From Glandiceps talaboti (lineage: Eukaryota > Hemichordata > Enteropneusta > Spengelidae), in NCBI RefSeq assembly GCF_964340395.1, contig NC_135565.1, forward strand, positions 15,067,209 through 15,114,708: 47,500 nt of DNA, written 5' to 3'. The position numbers and the translations under genes are program-made. Under the pieces are notes generated by a model that worked only from the letters and a program-made list of their open reading frames with translations, was not told the origin of the DNA and did no database searches. Below, piece after piece: positions 9,483-19,640 of the stretch (its first letter is position 1; every line of letters begins with the position of its first letter).

Positions 9483-11888
9483 CACAATTAATATGTTAAT
9501 GATATCACATCTATATGTATATTTAGTAATCTTTTATTGTAAATTACTTCAATTATTATAATTTCATGTTCAGAGATCTTTTACTAATTAAAGTCAAATT
9601 AAATATATAGCTTTACCTAAATTGTAATATAATAGCTTTTTTTGCCGTGTGGGAAGATCAACCAAGTCTCCATAGAAACCAGTTCAATTATTTAGTTTTA
9701 GTTTGTCTGCTGTGGGTGATGTCACTTTTTGATAAAATTTGATGGTATTTGGTGTGATTTTCCTTTTCTCAAGAGGATATCAGAAATTAGAATCTGCCTA
9801 GGTACCTTTATTATATTCAAAACGATTTAGTTCAAGGAGACAAGTCCAAAACTTACTTTAAAAAATCAGTATTTATTTAAAGTACCCTACATGTACATTT
9901 TGGCTGTACACAGACAGCCTTTTTCAAGGGCTTTGGTGCAGAGTAACAATACTGCACTGAACTAAAATTCAAAGTGAAAAAAAAACAAAACCTTTATTAC
10001 TTTGTTATAGAAAAACACCATAAGAAGTTATTGTCATTAACTTGGACACCAGAATAGTGTTTGTAATTGACAAAAACTATAAAGTGTAATTTATGTTTAA
10101 ATGAATACTAATTAGTTCAAGGTTACATACTAATATACACTAGGTGGAGATAATTGGATTTATAGCAAATAATAGACATAATTCTCTGTACCTGAAATAG
10201 AATATTACTGCCTACTAGGCACATCATAAAATAAGGAACAGTTGATTTCTTGGTTGACACTATAATTCCACATGCTTCACATACATGTAGGCACACATGA
10301 GAACAAGTTGACCTTCTTGTTCAATTTTGACCCACTAGCATGAGGTAAAATAAAAAAGAAATCCTGTATTTATGGTTTGAATTGCCACAACTTGTTAGTG
10401 CATACATTGTACATGCAGTATATAGCAAAGTCTTTAATTGATTGGAGTGAAAACTTGGTATTCAACATACACACATTGTAGACACAATGTGTCAGACATA
10501 CAGATATAGTAGTATGGTTACCGTAGTAATTTTTTCATGAATGGATGCTATAGTTATTTAATGACTGAATTTTTATAATGGCTAAATTGATAGAGAAGTC
10601 TTAACTATCTGTGACTATCTGTACCATTCTTTATAATACTTCCATATATTTATACTGGTATCTTTATTGTAATTTTTAACACTGACTTCCCTCACCAACA
10701 TTTTTCCCCAAATTATGGGTCAGTGTCCTCAATACCAAAGCTGGCATGCCTCCTTCTGTGAGGTTATTATTTGGTAAACGATTCAACTTAAGAGTGGCTG
10801 CAGTTGCTAAAATCTGTTTGAACCTCAGCACTGCGATTTGTACATTGTCAACCCCTTTCTATAGACTCGTAATGACAAGGCCCCTTAGGCCACTCTCAAT
10901 TTCCTTGACTGAATGAAGACAACACACAAGATCAATACATACATGTAGATGTGTTATTTATTAACAAAACTGGTTTCAGACAATTGCCATAATGATGTAC
11001 ATGTGTATCTCAGTTACTGAAACTTAAAACGTTAAAAGTATAATATTCCTATCTAAGTATATAGTGAAGTCTGAATAGTGGAGTCAGTGGAGAAACATTT
11101 GAATGTACAGTTATCATATTTGCAATAAAATGAGCTGCTATGAGAAGAAAAAAAAAATTTTCACGCGAATTAAGTATTATAATATGTAATTGTACATACA
11201 TTTATCAATAAAGTGTTGAAGTGAACATTAATTATGCAACCTGAGAAAACTTATACATTTGTACAATAACATGTACCCAATTCCAGTTTCTGATGGTAGT
11301 TTCAATTACCATTACTGTGGTCTACAACACTATAGTGTAACATAATTTATTTTCAACGTTAAAACATTACGGGAATTGTATTCAACATCGTATAAAGTAC
11401 TTGTAATCAAATATTGTTAAAAAAGTGCTATTTTTTTTGTAAAATTATGAGGGGCAAAAACAAAAAATAAGTCATTGACTATTAGTAATGTGTTAAACTC
11501 TGTATTGTTTCATAATCGTGTCAAACAGGATTGTCCATTGATGTCATTTTCACTGGATGGTTTTAGTTTCCAACTTGTGTTTGTATACAGGTGTTTAAGT
11601 GAAATAGCAACAGCGCCCTCTAGCAACAAATAATCAATATTGAAATTACTTTCTTTTTTTCTTTTTTATTCCACAGCTGTGGTTCTGTAACTTCACGATA
11701 GATAACAGTGCCCTCTGGTGACAAACTCAGAAAGTGATTTTTGTTTTTTTGTATTAAACTTAACTTTTGTTCCAAGCTCTAACTGGAAAAGTGTGAAATT
11801 TTGACAGCTTGCCTCATTGTGAATAGATTGACTGATTATTCAGAACTCATGACCTGATGGACTTTTATTTTTATTTTTATTTCTGCAG

Positions 11889-12039
11889 TGATATTGTTCT
11901 CTACTTAGTAAGTCATGATGCTAATCCCAACATTGCTGATAATAAAGGTCTCACACCAGTACATCTTGCATCCTGGAGTGGTAATGCTGGTATCGTGAAA
12001 ATATTACTCTCAACTCAGAAAATCAAAGTCAATGAAGCG
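11889..12039 (+). CDS. ANKS1: ANKS1-like exon: ankyrin repeats 1 (end) and 2
   Basis: Internal exon, 151 bp, acceptor TTCTGCAG and donor GTAAGT. The first T completes the Ser codon started by AG at 2499-2500, then 50 codons run to the donor and end in phase 0. The protein reads DIVLYLVSHDANPNIADNKG, then LTPVHLASWSGNAGIVKILL, then STQKIKVNEA. It finishes one ankyrin repeat (DANPN turn) and supplies a complete second (TPVHLASWSG). ANKS1A/B have the equivalent AxTNxADxKG and YPLHLAAWKGD segments followed by a longer loop ending in VNE. That longer loop is present here too and supports ANKS1 over a generic ankyrin protein. Upstream ATG codons in the same frame are intronic. Confidence 0.9.
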
Positions 12040-12245
12040 GTAAGTACAGATCCTCTTCATGTCAGCTACTGCCCCTACTAAACAGACCACCTCTGGTATT
12101 AACAGAACTTTGTAAAGTTTTTCTCTCCAAACTTGACAATCATGAAATTTGTTCACACATCTATTGTTTTTGCCTGCGTAAGGATTTTTCATGTACAAGA
12201 GCTGTTGTTTATATGTTGATTTTGAATTTTATTTTCTATTGACAG
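12040..12245 (+). other. Short intron (206 bp)
   Basis: GTAAGT ... TTGACAG, phase 0 on both sides. No features beyond the splice sites. Confidence 0.85.
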
Positions 12246-12320
12246 AATTGTGATGGTGAAACGGCTCTACATTTTGCTGCACAGTATGGCCACAAAGAAG
12301 TAGTCACGCTACTACTAGAG
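12246..12320 (+). CDS. ANKS1: ANKS1-like exon: ankyrin repeat 3
   Basis: Internal exon of exactly 25 codons, phase 0 at both ends, acceptor ATTGACAG and donor GAG|GTAGTA. The product is NCDGETALHFAAQYGHKEVV followed by TLLLE. The ETALHxAAQYGHxEVV core is highly characteristic of ANKS1A/ANKS1B. The donor (GTAGTA) is weaker than the others in this gene. The last 33 bp (12288-12320), coding GHKEVVTLLLE, are also the beginning of a ~129 bp tandem repeat that fills the following intron, so the same codons and donor occur again at 12417-12449. Reading through the donor gives V-V-Y-M-I-E-N and then a stop at 12342-12344. Confidence 0.9.
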
Positions 12321-13000
12321 GTAGTATATATGATTGAGAACTAAGATTTACACCAGGGCAGTAGAAGTGTCGGGAGTGGGGTCTAGTAGGGGGTTCTAGT
12401 AACGGGCAATAGGAGGGGCCACAAAGAAGTAGTCACGCTACTACTAGAGGTAGTATATATAATTGAGAACTAAGATTTACACCAGGGCAGTAGAAGTGTC
12501 GGGAGTGGGGTCTAGTAGGGGGTTCTAGTAACAGGCAATAGGAGGGGCCACAAAGAAGTAGGCTACTGCTAGAGGTACCCAGTAGTATATAATGATTGCA
12601 AACTATCATTTACACTTAGAGTACTAGGAATGGGGTTTCTAGTAGGAGGTATGGATAATGGGCAAAGGGAGGGGCCACAAAGGAGTCAGGCTACTGCTAG
12701 AGGAGGTAGTATATCATGATTACAAACTACATGTATCATTTACACCAGGGTACATACTAGATGGGGGGGGGTCTAGTAGGGGGTACTAGTAATGGGCAAT
12801 AGGAGGTGTTCACAAAGAAGGAGACAGGCTACTGCTAGAGGTAGTATATACAAATTACAAACTGCATGTATTATTTACACCCGGGTACTAGAAGTGGTGG
12901 TGGGGGGGGGGGGGGAGTGGGGTCTAGTAGAGGGTACTAGTAATGGGCAATGAGAGGGGGCCACAAAGGAGTCAGGCTACTGCTAGAGCTAGGATATCAT
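12288..13000 (+). repeat. Tandem array whose unit starts inside ankyrin exon 3 (6 copies)
   Basis: Copies begin at about 12288, 12417, 12546, 12673, 12808 and 12959 (periods 129, 129, 127, 135, 151). Each begins with a version of GGCCACAAAGAAG...CTACTACTAGAG|GTAGTA, that is the last 33 bp of the exon plus its donor, followed by intron sequence (TTTACACCAGGG, GGGGTCTAGTAGGGG, GGGCAATAGGAGGGG). Copies 1 and 2 differ at only about two positions in 129 bp. Copies 3-6 share a shorter variant of the exon-derived part (AGGCTACTGCTAGAG), have lost the reading frame, and diverge in the spacer. Copy 6 has also lost the donor GT (GAGCTAGG). Copies 2-6 lack an acceptor, so they are not extra exons by themselves. 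Confidence 0.93.
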
Positions 13001-13315
13001 GATTACAAACGATAACAAACTAACTAAACTAGGACTCACATCTGTCACAAAACAAAACAATGATATTACAGTTTTATTTACCATAGAATTCTTTTTATAA
13101 TGTTTTCAGCTAATTTTAGTCCTGCAGAAAATGACTATTTGTAGGAATATTTCTGTGCAGTTTTTGATATACATGAGTACAAAATGCATAGAGTTTAATT
13201 TTCCTATAGTGAAAATTATATGGAATGGTTTTGAATTAGAGCTGAGTGAGGATGTCAAACCTATGTTGAAATTACAGGCTAAACTGTGTATTGTGTTTGT
13301 GTATACTCTTTGTAG
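12321..13315 (+). other. Intron largely made of the exon-derived array
   Basis: GTAGTA ... CTCTTTGTAG, phase 0, 995 bp. About 680 bp are the tandem array. The remaining 13000-13315 is AT-rich unique DNA with the acceptor tract. Small open frames in 13106-13370 overlap the acceptor and are not supported as genes. Confidence 0.85.
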
Positions 13316-13537
13316 AAACACAGCAGAGCTGCTAATAGAAACAAGAATTTACAAACTCCACTGGATCTAAGTGCCTTGTATGGTAGGTTAGAAACTGTAC
13401 AGTTATTACTACAAGAATACCCAGGTCTGTTAGAGAGTTCACCACCAAATCACACACCACTTCATCTAGCTGCAAGGAATGGCCATGTACAAGTTGTCAT
13501 AGTATTACTAGATGCAGGGGCTGATATCAACAGTAAG
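13316..13537 (+). CDS. ANKS1: ANKS1-like exon: ankyrin repeats 4 and 5
   Basis: Internal exon of 74 codons, phase 0 at both ends, acceptor CTCTTTGTAG, donor AAG|GTAAGA. It reads [74 protein letters not shown]. Repeat 4 carries [13 protein letters not shown] and repeat 5 [12 protein letters not shown]...LLDAGAD. The TPLDLAALYGRLEVV and [23 protein letters not shown] segments of vertebrate ANKS1A/B are nearly the same, making this the strongest family evidence in the window. The next exon should start the repeat with a SALHEAALFGK-type motif. I did not find it before 47500. In the known proteins this ankyrin block precedes tandem SAM domains and a PTB domain. Confidence 0.93.
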
Positions 13538-13879
13538 GTAAGAATGTGTTGTCATAGCGATTATAGAATTAGCACTGTTCATACATACATGTAATACCTT
13601 CTCACATGTATGGAACTCTATGAGGTTTTGGAGTCCTTCATCAGGTGGGATAGGTACATGTATGCATGTATGTGTGTATAACACACTGATGTAAATATCA
13701 TCTATGTGTATATACACTGAGTGATACATCAGTTGGATTCTGAGTGATACATCAGTTGGGATTGGTATGTGTGGCTGTGTTGATAATAAACAGATGAATG
13801 TAATTTACCACCTATGTACATTATATATATATAACTCTGCGAGGATTTGAAGTCCTACATCAGATAGGATGGGTACAGT

Positions 13880-14224
13880 GTACTTGGAGTCTTAGTGTGG
13901 CTGGTTTGCAATCTTCAGGTTGCAGGTCCGATCCATGGCTGCTATTTGTTTCTGAGTGGCTAAAGTCCTTGGGGAAGATTTGAACTATAACTGTACCTCA
14001 GTAAACCCAGCTGTACAATTGGAGACCTGGTAGGATAGAGGTTGCAATGTGAATGTTTTAATCCTGTACACTGCAATGGATTGTATGCGCCCCACAGAGT
14101 TGAGGAAGTGAAATAAGCCATTGTGCTGCTATAGATCTGTGCCACCTGGAATTGTAATTGTAAAGTGCATAGAGTGGGAAAGTGCTAGATGAAAAACCTA
14201 ACATTATTATAGCATTATTATTAC
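13880..14224 (+). mobile_element. tRNA-derived SINE with conserved central domain
   Basis: About 345 bp. The head has a tRNA-like B box, GCAGGTCCGATCCATGG at 13923-13939, preceded by TTTGCAATCTTCAGGT. The body contains AAAGTCCTTGGGGAAGATTT and CTCAGTAAACCCAGCTGTAC, then AATTGGAGACCTGG, reminiscent of the central domain of widely distributed metazoan SINEs (GTCCTTGGGCAAGGC ... CCCAGCTGTAAATGGGTACC). The tail has TAAAGTGCATAGAGTGGGAA, then AGTGCTAGATGAA and an ATTATTA-type 3' end, typical of these SINEs. The A box is degraded. Domain naming is from memory of these families; orientation is +. Confidence 0.8.
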
Positions 14225-14924
14225 ATGATTGTGTGTATGTATTGACTAAACACATAGACATACACTGAAGACATTGAACAGTTTCATTCAATGTTTCAGG
14301 AGATCTTGGTGTCATACACGTAGGTGGTTCTTGTTCAAGGACTTTCACATATTGCTATTTGTCAGATTAGTTGAATTTATTACAAGAATTGAGCATACCA
14401 GTACATGTCATTACTTTACAATTGCATCAGTGAAATATTAAAACCTTAGTCAATGCAAAAAGTTAAAGGCCAAGACTTCAATCTCAGGTTCTCAAAGTTT
14501 CAACCGAGGGGTAATTTATTAATGGAGCCATAAGGATTACATAGGATTATCTTTTCTTCTGGATTAACATGTTCTATAAACTCTGTCAGACAAACTGTTT
14601 TTAACACCTGAGTTTTAATCCTAATCTAAACTGAACCTTTAAACCTTTGTTAAGGTATTAATGAAGCTCTGTTGAATTTCAAACAAAATATTACAGATGT
14701 ATGTATTGTAACGATGTCTTATATTATCAGCCTGTCTCCACTGTGTCTAGTTCAGAGAGTAATACATCCCTGTAGAATTCTTATTTCCATCCCTTGGTCC
14801 CTGTCACAGCTGTGATATCTTTATATGTTTTTAGTACAGGTCACAGCTGCATGTACCTAAAAACAAATTGTCCTACACTACACATATTTCCTGAATTTAT
14901 CAATTCAACAAAATAAATCGTAAA

Positions 14925-14939
14925 CCCCCCCCCCCCCCC
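14925..14939 (+). repeat. 15 bp C homopolymer
   Basis: Uninterrupted C run, complementary to the many G runs elsewhere in the window. Confidence 0.9.
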
Positions 14940-15354
14940 ATAATATTCTAAATGGACTTTTCCAATTCCTATTGTCCTACAAATCAACAGTTTTGTTATT
15001 TATATTAACCATCTAATGATACAGTAAATGCAAAGTGCTGAAACACTAAAAAACAATATTATATTTCACCTCTAACTTTTCCTCTTGTTCTACAAATATT
15101 GTCTTTTTTGTTAACTCAGACATTTTTTATTTATTTATTTTATTTTTCGTTGTGAATTGCTCCCAATCATTTTCTTTTTTACGCAAACATACACACACAG
15201 ACACACAACCACACAATTCTACAGAACGCTACGTTGCATGCTCTATATCACGTTGTTGTGGAACTGTTAAGGCTTTCCCGGTCAGTCCACAGGCTATCCC
15301 GGAGTCCCTCTTAGCAAACATAGCACCTTCAGGCTCCATATGAGTAATCATGTC

Positions 15355-15575
15355 TGATTGTTTGAGTCATTACTCCAGTAGTCCCCCAAAATTTGCACTT
15401 TTTTTTTGTGAGTGAGACACGACTGAGTGATACAGTCTACCCATTGATTCTGTAGAACACTCTCACTGGGTTTGAGTCAGTCACAGAAACCTCCTCTATC
15501 TCCAGTGGTATTTGAACCCATGACCTCTCCGACTGCTGTAATCCTGAGTTCTAACCACTACACCACAGAGAGATG
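15355..15575 (-). mobile_element. tRNA-derived SINE, minus strand
   Basis: On the minus strand the head reads TGTGGTGTAGTGGTTAGAAC (A-box-like), then CAGGATTACAGCAGTCGGAG, then GTCATGGGTTCAAATACC (B-box-like), with the spacing of a tRNA promoter, at 15573 down to about 15507. The body continues through CTCAAACCCAGTGAGAG and CACTCAGTCGTGTCTCACTC. The element may extend as far as about 15215, because 15215-15345 is GC-richer than its surroundings and includes the CCGG-containing block CAGTCCACAGGCTATCCCGG. The 3' boundary is not defined. The body differs from the SINE at 13880, so it is a different family. Confidence 0.7.
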
Positions 15576-15660
15576 ATCACGTTTCAGTCATCTTATTATA
15601 CTCTGAAAACCTGAAATAAGATCAATAAAACAGATCATTCTGATGACTTTCCTCGTAATA

Positions 15661-15865
15661 GTAAGCTTTCAACCTAGGGGAAATAGTTGGTGCATAATAG
15701 CCCTCAGGGTAGTAGACACTCGTAACTAAGCAATCTTTCAACCTAGGGGAAATAGTCTCTGCATAACAGCCCTCAGGGTAGTAGACATCCCTTAAAAGTG
15801 ATCTTCAGTCTAGGGGAGATAGTTTCTGCATAATAGCCCTAGAGGGTAATAGATGTCTACTAATG
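15661..15865 (+). repeat. Three-copy tandem repeat, ~68 bp unit
   Basis: Copies share CTTTCAACCTAGGGGAAATA, then TGCATAATAGCCCTCAGGGT and AGTAGACA. The CTAGGGG anchors are spaced 69 and 67 bp apart. Copy 3 is the most diverged. Confidence 0.9.
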
Positions 15866-16189
15866 AGTCATAACCAGGCAATAAGTGTATACTATTCAAT
15901 CCCTATTCTAAATTCCTGACAAATATTGTCACTTTTGATGTTGGTAAATACAACCATCTCATTACGCTCTAATTCTAAATTCCAGAAGTTAGCGATCACT
16001 AAAACAAATTTTACTAAACCAGAAATAAAGTTCAAAGTACGCTAAAACAAACTTGACTATGTGATAATGCCTCTTGATAAAAATACAAGTTTTACAATGA
16101 AAGCAAAGATGTCATGAATTAACAACACATTTTGTACACTACAAAATAAATTTTAATATGCCAGCAACTACTGTAAGATACATGATGTT

Positions 16190-16290
16190 TTTCCCTCGCC
16201 AGCTACCGTGACCGATGTGTGAGGGCGCCCCGTCACAGCCTCCTTGACCAATATGTGAGGGCACCTCATCATGGCGTAACTTACAGAATA
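16190..16290 (+). repeat. Tandem pair of the dispersed GAGGGCGCCCC repeat
   Basis: GACCGATGTGTGAGGGCGCC and GACCAATATGTGAGGGCACC, about 37 bp apart, each followed by C-rich sequence; the second copy ends in TCATCATGGCGTAAC. This is the same family as 6170-6255, where a single copy exists. Confidence 0.65.
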
Positions 16291-16874
16291 TGTGAACCGA
16301 GATATTTTTGCCACTGAAACATTTTGCGATGTTAGTCTTCAGCTGGTTCTCACAGACTAATTTTTGTTGATTACCGAACTTGTACATTGTGTTCATGAAC
16401 AAGAAGGCTATTTAGTCACTACTTATTTTTGCGTTTCTGTTTTCCAGCAAAATATAAGCGAAAATAAGTCAGTAAATGAAAAGTCCCAGGTTTACAGTAA
16501 GTCCCGAGAAACCAATTTTATTTGCAAAAACAAGTGTTACACTATGAAGTCCTTGATGAATAATAAACTAAGAGAAGTTTTATTATGCAAGCAATAAAAT
16601 CTTGTAATAAAAATTCACAATATGTATCTGAATACATAAATTGTAGTCCCTATATTAAAATATTAATAATAATATCATGTCATTATTGACCCAGTGTCTC
16701 ATAAAATATCAGTTGGAGGGCAGAATTTCTCATAATGGCATAATAACAATAAAATATTAATGGTCATAAAAGTATGATGTAGTGAGGAGGAAAGAAATAT
16801 AAAAATATTGTATTTTGTGTATTGTTGATTATCACAGTTGCAGTGTCTTCCATGTTGACATCATTCATTGGAAC

Positions 16875-16887
16875 AGGTCAAAGGTCA
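16875..16887 (+). promoter_or_regulatory. Perfect DR1 motif AGGTCAAAGGTCA
   Basis: Exact DR1 nuclear receptor consensus within the large intron. Same 13 bp word as 7682-7694. No other regulatory evidence. Confidence 0.35.
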
Positions 16888-17989
16888 TGTCAGTACGGTG
16901 ATGCATCGGCTTTCAGTTTTAAGCACCAAATGATGTTTTAGAATCGCAAGATTATCTGCTGTACAATTCTTAACACCAGTCGCCATTATTCCATTTCTCA
17001 AATATGGTAATTTAAAAGGATAATTTTTGCCAAGATCTTTTTTTCGTTTAATTTATTTTTGCACGATTTAGTGTGTGTGCTACAAGTATGCATACATTGT
17101 CGAACGTCTAAATTGTCATTTTAAAATGTTGTTACAATATTTGTGTTTTTTGTTTATTTTTTCTTGTTTACTTTTGATAACTTACAGAAGCTTAATACTT
17201 TATTAGTCTTGTATGATCGGTCTTTCGGTTAAATTTACAAAAATTCTTGAATTCTGATATTTTGCTCCTAATTTTGGTATATTTTGAATATAGGTTGCAT
17301 ATATTAATCTGGGCAGTGGAAAAAATAAAAAAGTACTGTAGATATTTTTCTGCTAATTTAGCAAGTTTGGTAAGAAACTTTGTGATCAATATTTGATCTA
17401 GGGTTGCAACAAACCTTTATGACATACAAGTGTACATGTATCTGAAAAAAGTAGATGTGCTACTGTCAGCTTGAGGATCAGAAATTTTTTTTATTGTCCT
17501 GAAATTTTTATCATTTCTGTTTAATTTTCAATAATTGTACATGAAAATATTCTCACCCATGAATTTCTACCAAAATTAGCTATAAAAGTTCAAATTTTTT
17601 CAACATTTTTACAAAAAAGTGATTATTTGGTTGTTCGACAGAGATATTATAGTCAGGGTAGTTAGTTTTGCCTTGGAGCTAATGATTTATAGGCTTTCTT
17701 TACACACACAATTGATTCTTTTCAAATGGTTGTGTGATCTGTAGTGAATTGGCTTACACAGGAATGAGTCACTCAGGAGGGCTGACAATCCAATTACATC
17801 AGCCATAATTCTACATTTACTCTTCCTGAAAATACTTCTTATTCCTGGACATTCCATTCAGTTATAGGGATAACAGATAGGTAATATGATGGGACATTCA
17901 TGAATATTATAACGTGCCACAAGCTCAAGTTTAGAAGTTTTTTAGACAAGCGAAAATAATTAGTATCTAAAACTGTGATTATATGTTTT

Positions 17990-17995
17990 GTTATT

Positions 17996-18030
<35 letters not shown>

Positions 18031-18052
18031 TTTTATTTATTTATTTTATTTA
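17990..18052 (+). repeat. TTTA microsatellite
   Basis: About 15 TTTA units with two TTTTA interruptions. Confidence 0.95.
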
Positions 18053-18492
18053 TCGTATACAATTATTTATTTATGGCAACACAGCCATGAAATGTAGTTA
18101 CGATAAAATACAAAATATATTACATACACATGAGATAAATACAGATAAAATTGAAAATAACGTGAAACCAAAAAACCTGAGAATATATGGAACACCAAGA
18201 AGAATGAGAGACAAAAGAAAGTGATTAGATTGATGGACAATTTGTAACGATGGATGCCCTGTAGCTGAAGGATTCAGAGTTGGCTTTCTTAATGTGGAAT
18301 TTGATCCTAATGTTACATTGATGAATGGTATCATTAGTTGACTAAGTTGTTATAACTTCAGAAAGGTATGCTAGTACATGTACTTTGTTTTAATGCAAAT
18401 TTTGAGAAGTTTCTTGAAATTGTTGGTGTGTCATTCTCGGATTAAACTAATTCAGCATGATGTTAATGTCAATGCACACCTTCTCTGATGTT

Positions 18493-18742
18493 ACAATAGG
18501 GAACTTGCAATCCAGACTGGGCATGCTCAGATGCAAAGAACCATGGGATTATCTGTGGTAATACCTAATCTGGAGCTACCTATAAAAAAAACCTCCCACA
18601 ATGGTCAGGGTAACTATGAATTGATCGTTCATGTTTGCAAACGATGTAACAGTATTGTTGACGATACCAATTCATTAGTATTTATTATCACATTTCCCAT
18701 GATGCAACATTCAACATGGCGGGATTGCAAGTTCCCAATTGT
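18493..18742 (+). mobile_element. MITE-like element, 21 bp terminal inverted repeats
   Basis: ACAATAGGGAACTTGCAATCC at 18493-18513 is inverted at 18722-18742 with one mismatch. Subterminal inverted similarity continues (ATGCxxxGAACCATGGGA against ATGTTGCATCATGGGA). Length 250 bp, no coding capacity. GGGAACTTGCAATCC-type ends flank a body with GGGCATGCTCAGATGC. No unambiguous target duplication was seen, so the superfamily is not assigned. Identical ends and little decay suggest a relatively young copy. The open frame across it is not credible as a gene. Confidence 0.8.
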
Positions 18743-19354
18743 CTTCTGGCATTGTTGGAGAACAGTTGATATTAGGGATTTCCTTAATATAGATTATACA
18801 TACTAAAATGTATATTACAATAAATTATGTCATCAGATCGTTTATAAGTTATATCTTGATACCAGGTTTGAGTTCAGTCAAATGCAAGTGGCGGCTAAGT
18901 ATGCAACAGTAAGTAGAATACTGTGAGTACCCTTCAAATATGCAGGAAAATTTATACCCAAAAATGTATAAACTCTGCTTGTATCCCGTTTAACATTACC
19001 AAGAACTAGTCACACATATTTGAACAGAAGATACGATTTTGAAAATAATTTAATCCAAATTTATGTAGCAATTGAAATATCAGAATAATTTTCATTCTGC
19101 TGATTTTGAAATTATGGGTTTTACCCCTGACAGAGTGGAATAGTCCAATAGGTGATTATCAGTGCAGAATGAATAGAATTTGATAAAATTTAAGTCATGT
19201 GTGAATAAGAACAGGGTTTAGGTTAAGAATTAATACCTTTGTGTTGAATACACAGTGCATTGTACTTTTGGTACAAACACAACTTACAATATATGCAGTC
19301 ATCACTAAAGTCATATTCAATCAAGATTAAGTTCCCCTCCAAGATCCCAATTAC

Positions 19355-19640
19355 CCCTACAAGTAAAATGGAATGTTCCATTAAATCAACTCAGTCAAAT
19401 ACACTTTAATAAGACGGTAATATGAGTTGTCTACAGATAGCGTAATGTGACAACTCTCCCCTATGGCGAAAATGGAACATTCCTTGTCAAGAATTCATGA
19501 GAATGTATCTACAAGGTTTCACTAAACATATAAGTAGAACAGCCCACCCCTTGAAGTGAAATGGAATGACCCACACAAGAGCTGTGAAATTTGCCACTGC
19601 ATATCCCTGTGAGTGTAATGGGATAGTCCATGCATCTGAG
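19355..19640 (+). repeat. Diverged repeats with an ATGGAAyrntCC core
   Basis: AAAATGGAATGTTCC (19365), AAAATGGAACATTCC (19469), GAAATGGAATGACCC (19557) and GTAATGGGATAGTCC (about 19615), each preceded by CCCCT-rich sequence. A similar GAGTGGAATAGTCC lies at 19133. Spacing is irregular (about 60-105 bp), so this is an old decayed array. Confidence 0.5.

Larger units (their letters stand above)
2501..11888 (+). other. Intron of the ANKS1-like gene, 9.4 kb
   Basis: GT-AG intron (GTAAGA ... TTCTGCAG) joining the phase-2 end of the 78 bp exon to the next ankyrin exon. It contains no recognisable gene on either strand. Repeats inside it are listed separately: GATTA microsatellites, a dispersed repeat family shared with 38.6-39.0 kb, a foldback element, a hAT-like MITE, a retroposon-like tail, a GC-rich MITE candidate and an insertion with 13 bp flanking duplications. 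Two GCGCCCTCT-type motifs (near 11609 and 11708) lie just before the acceptor. The remainder is AT-rich DNA in which I see nothing definable. Confidence 0.8.

Noticed and set aside
12417-12449. Second copy of GHKEVVTLLLE as an extra ankyrin exon
   Set aside because: It has a donor but no acceptor or start of the repeat; it is a tandem copy, reported as an array finding.
13923-13939. True tRNA gene
   Set aside because: The B box is tRNA-like but no complete cloverleaf is present; it belongs to a SINE. The same holds for 15507-15573 and 44990-45050.
15152-15343. 63-residue frame in a GC-richer patch, considered as an ANKS1 exon
   Set aside because: No ankyrin, SAM or PTB motif, no convincing splice sites, and it may be part of the adjacent minus-strand SINE.
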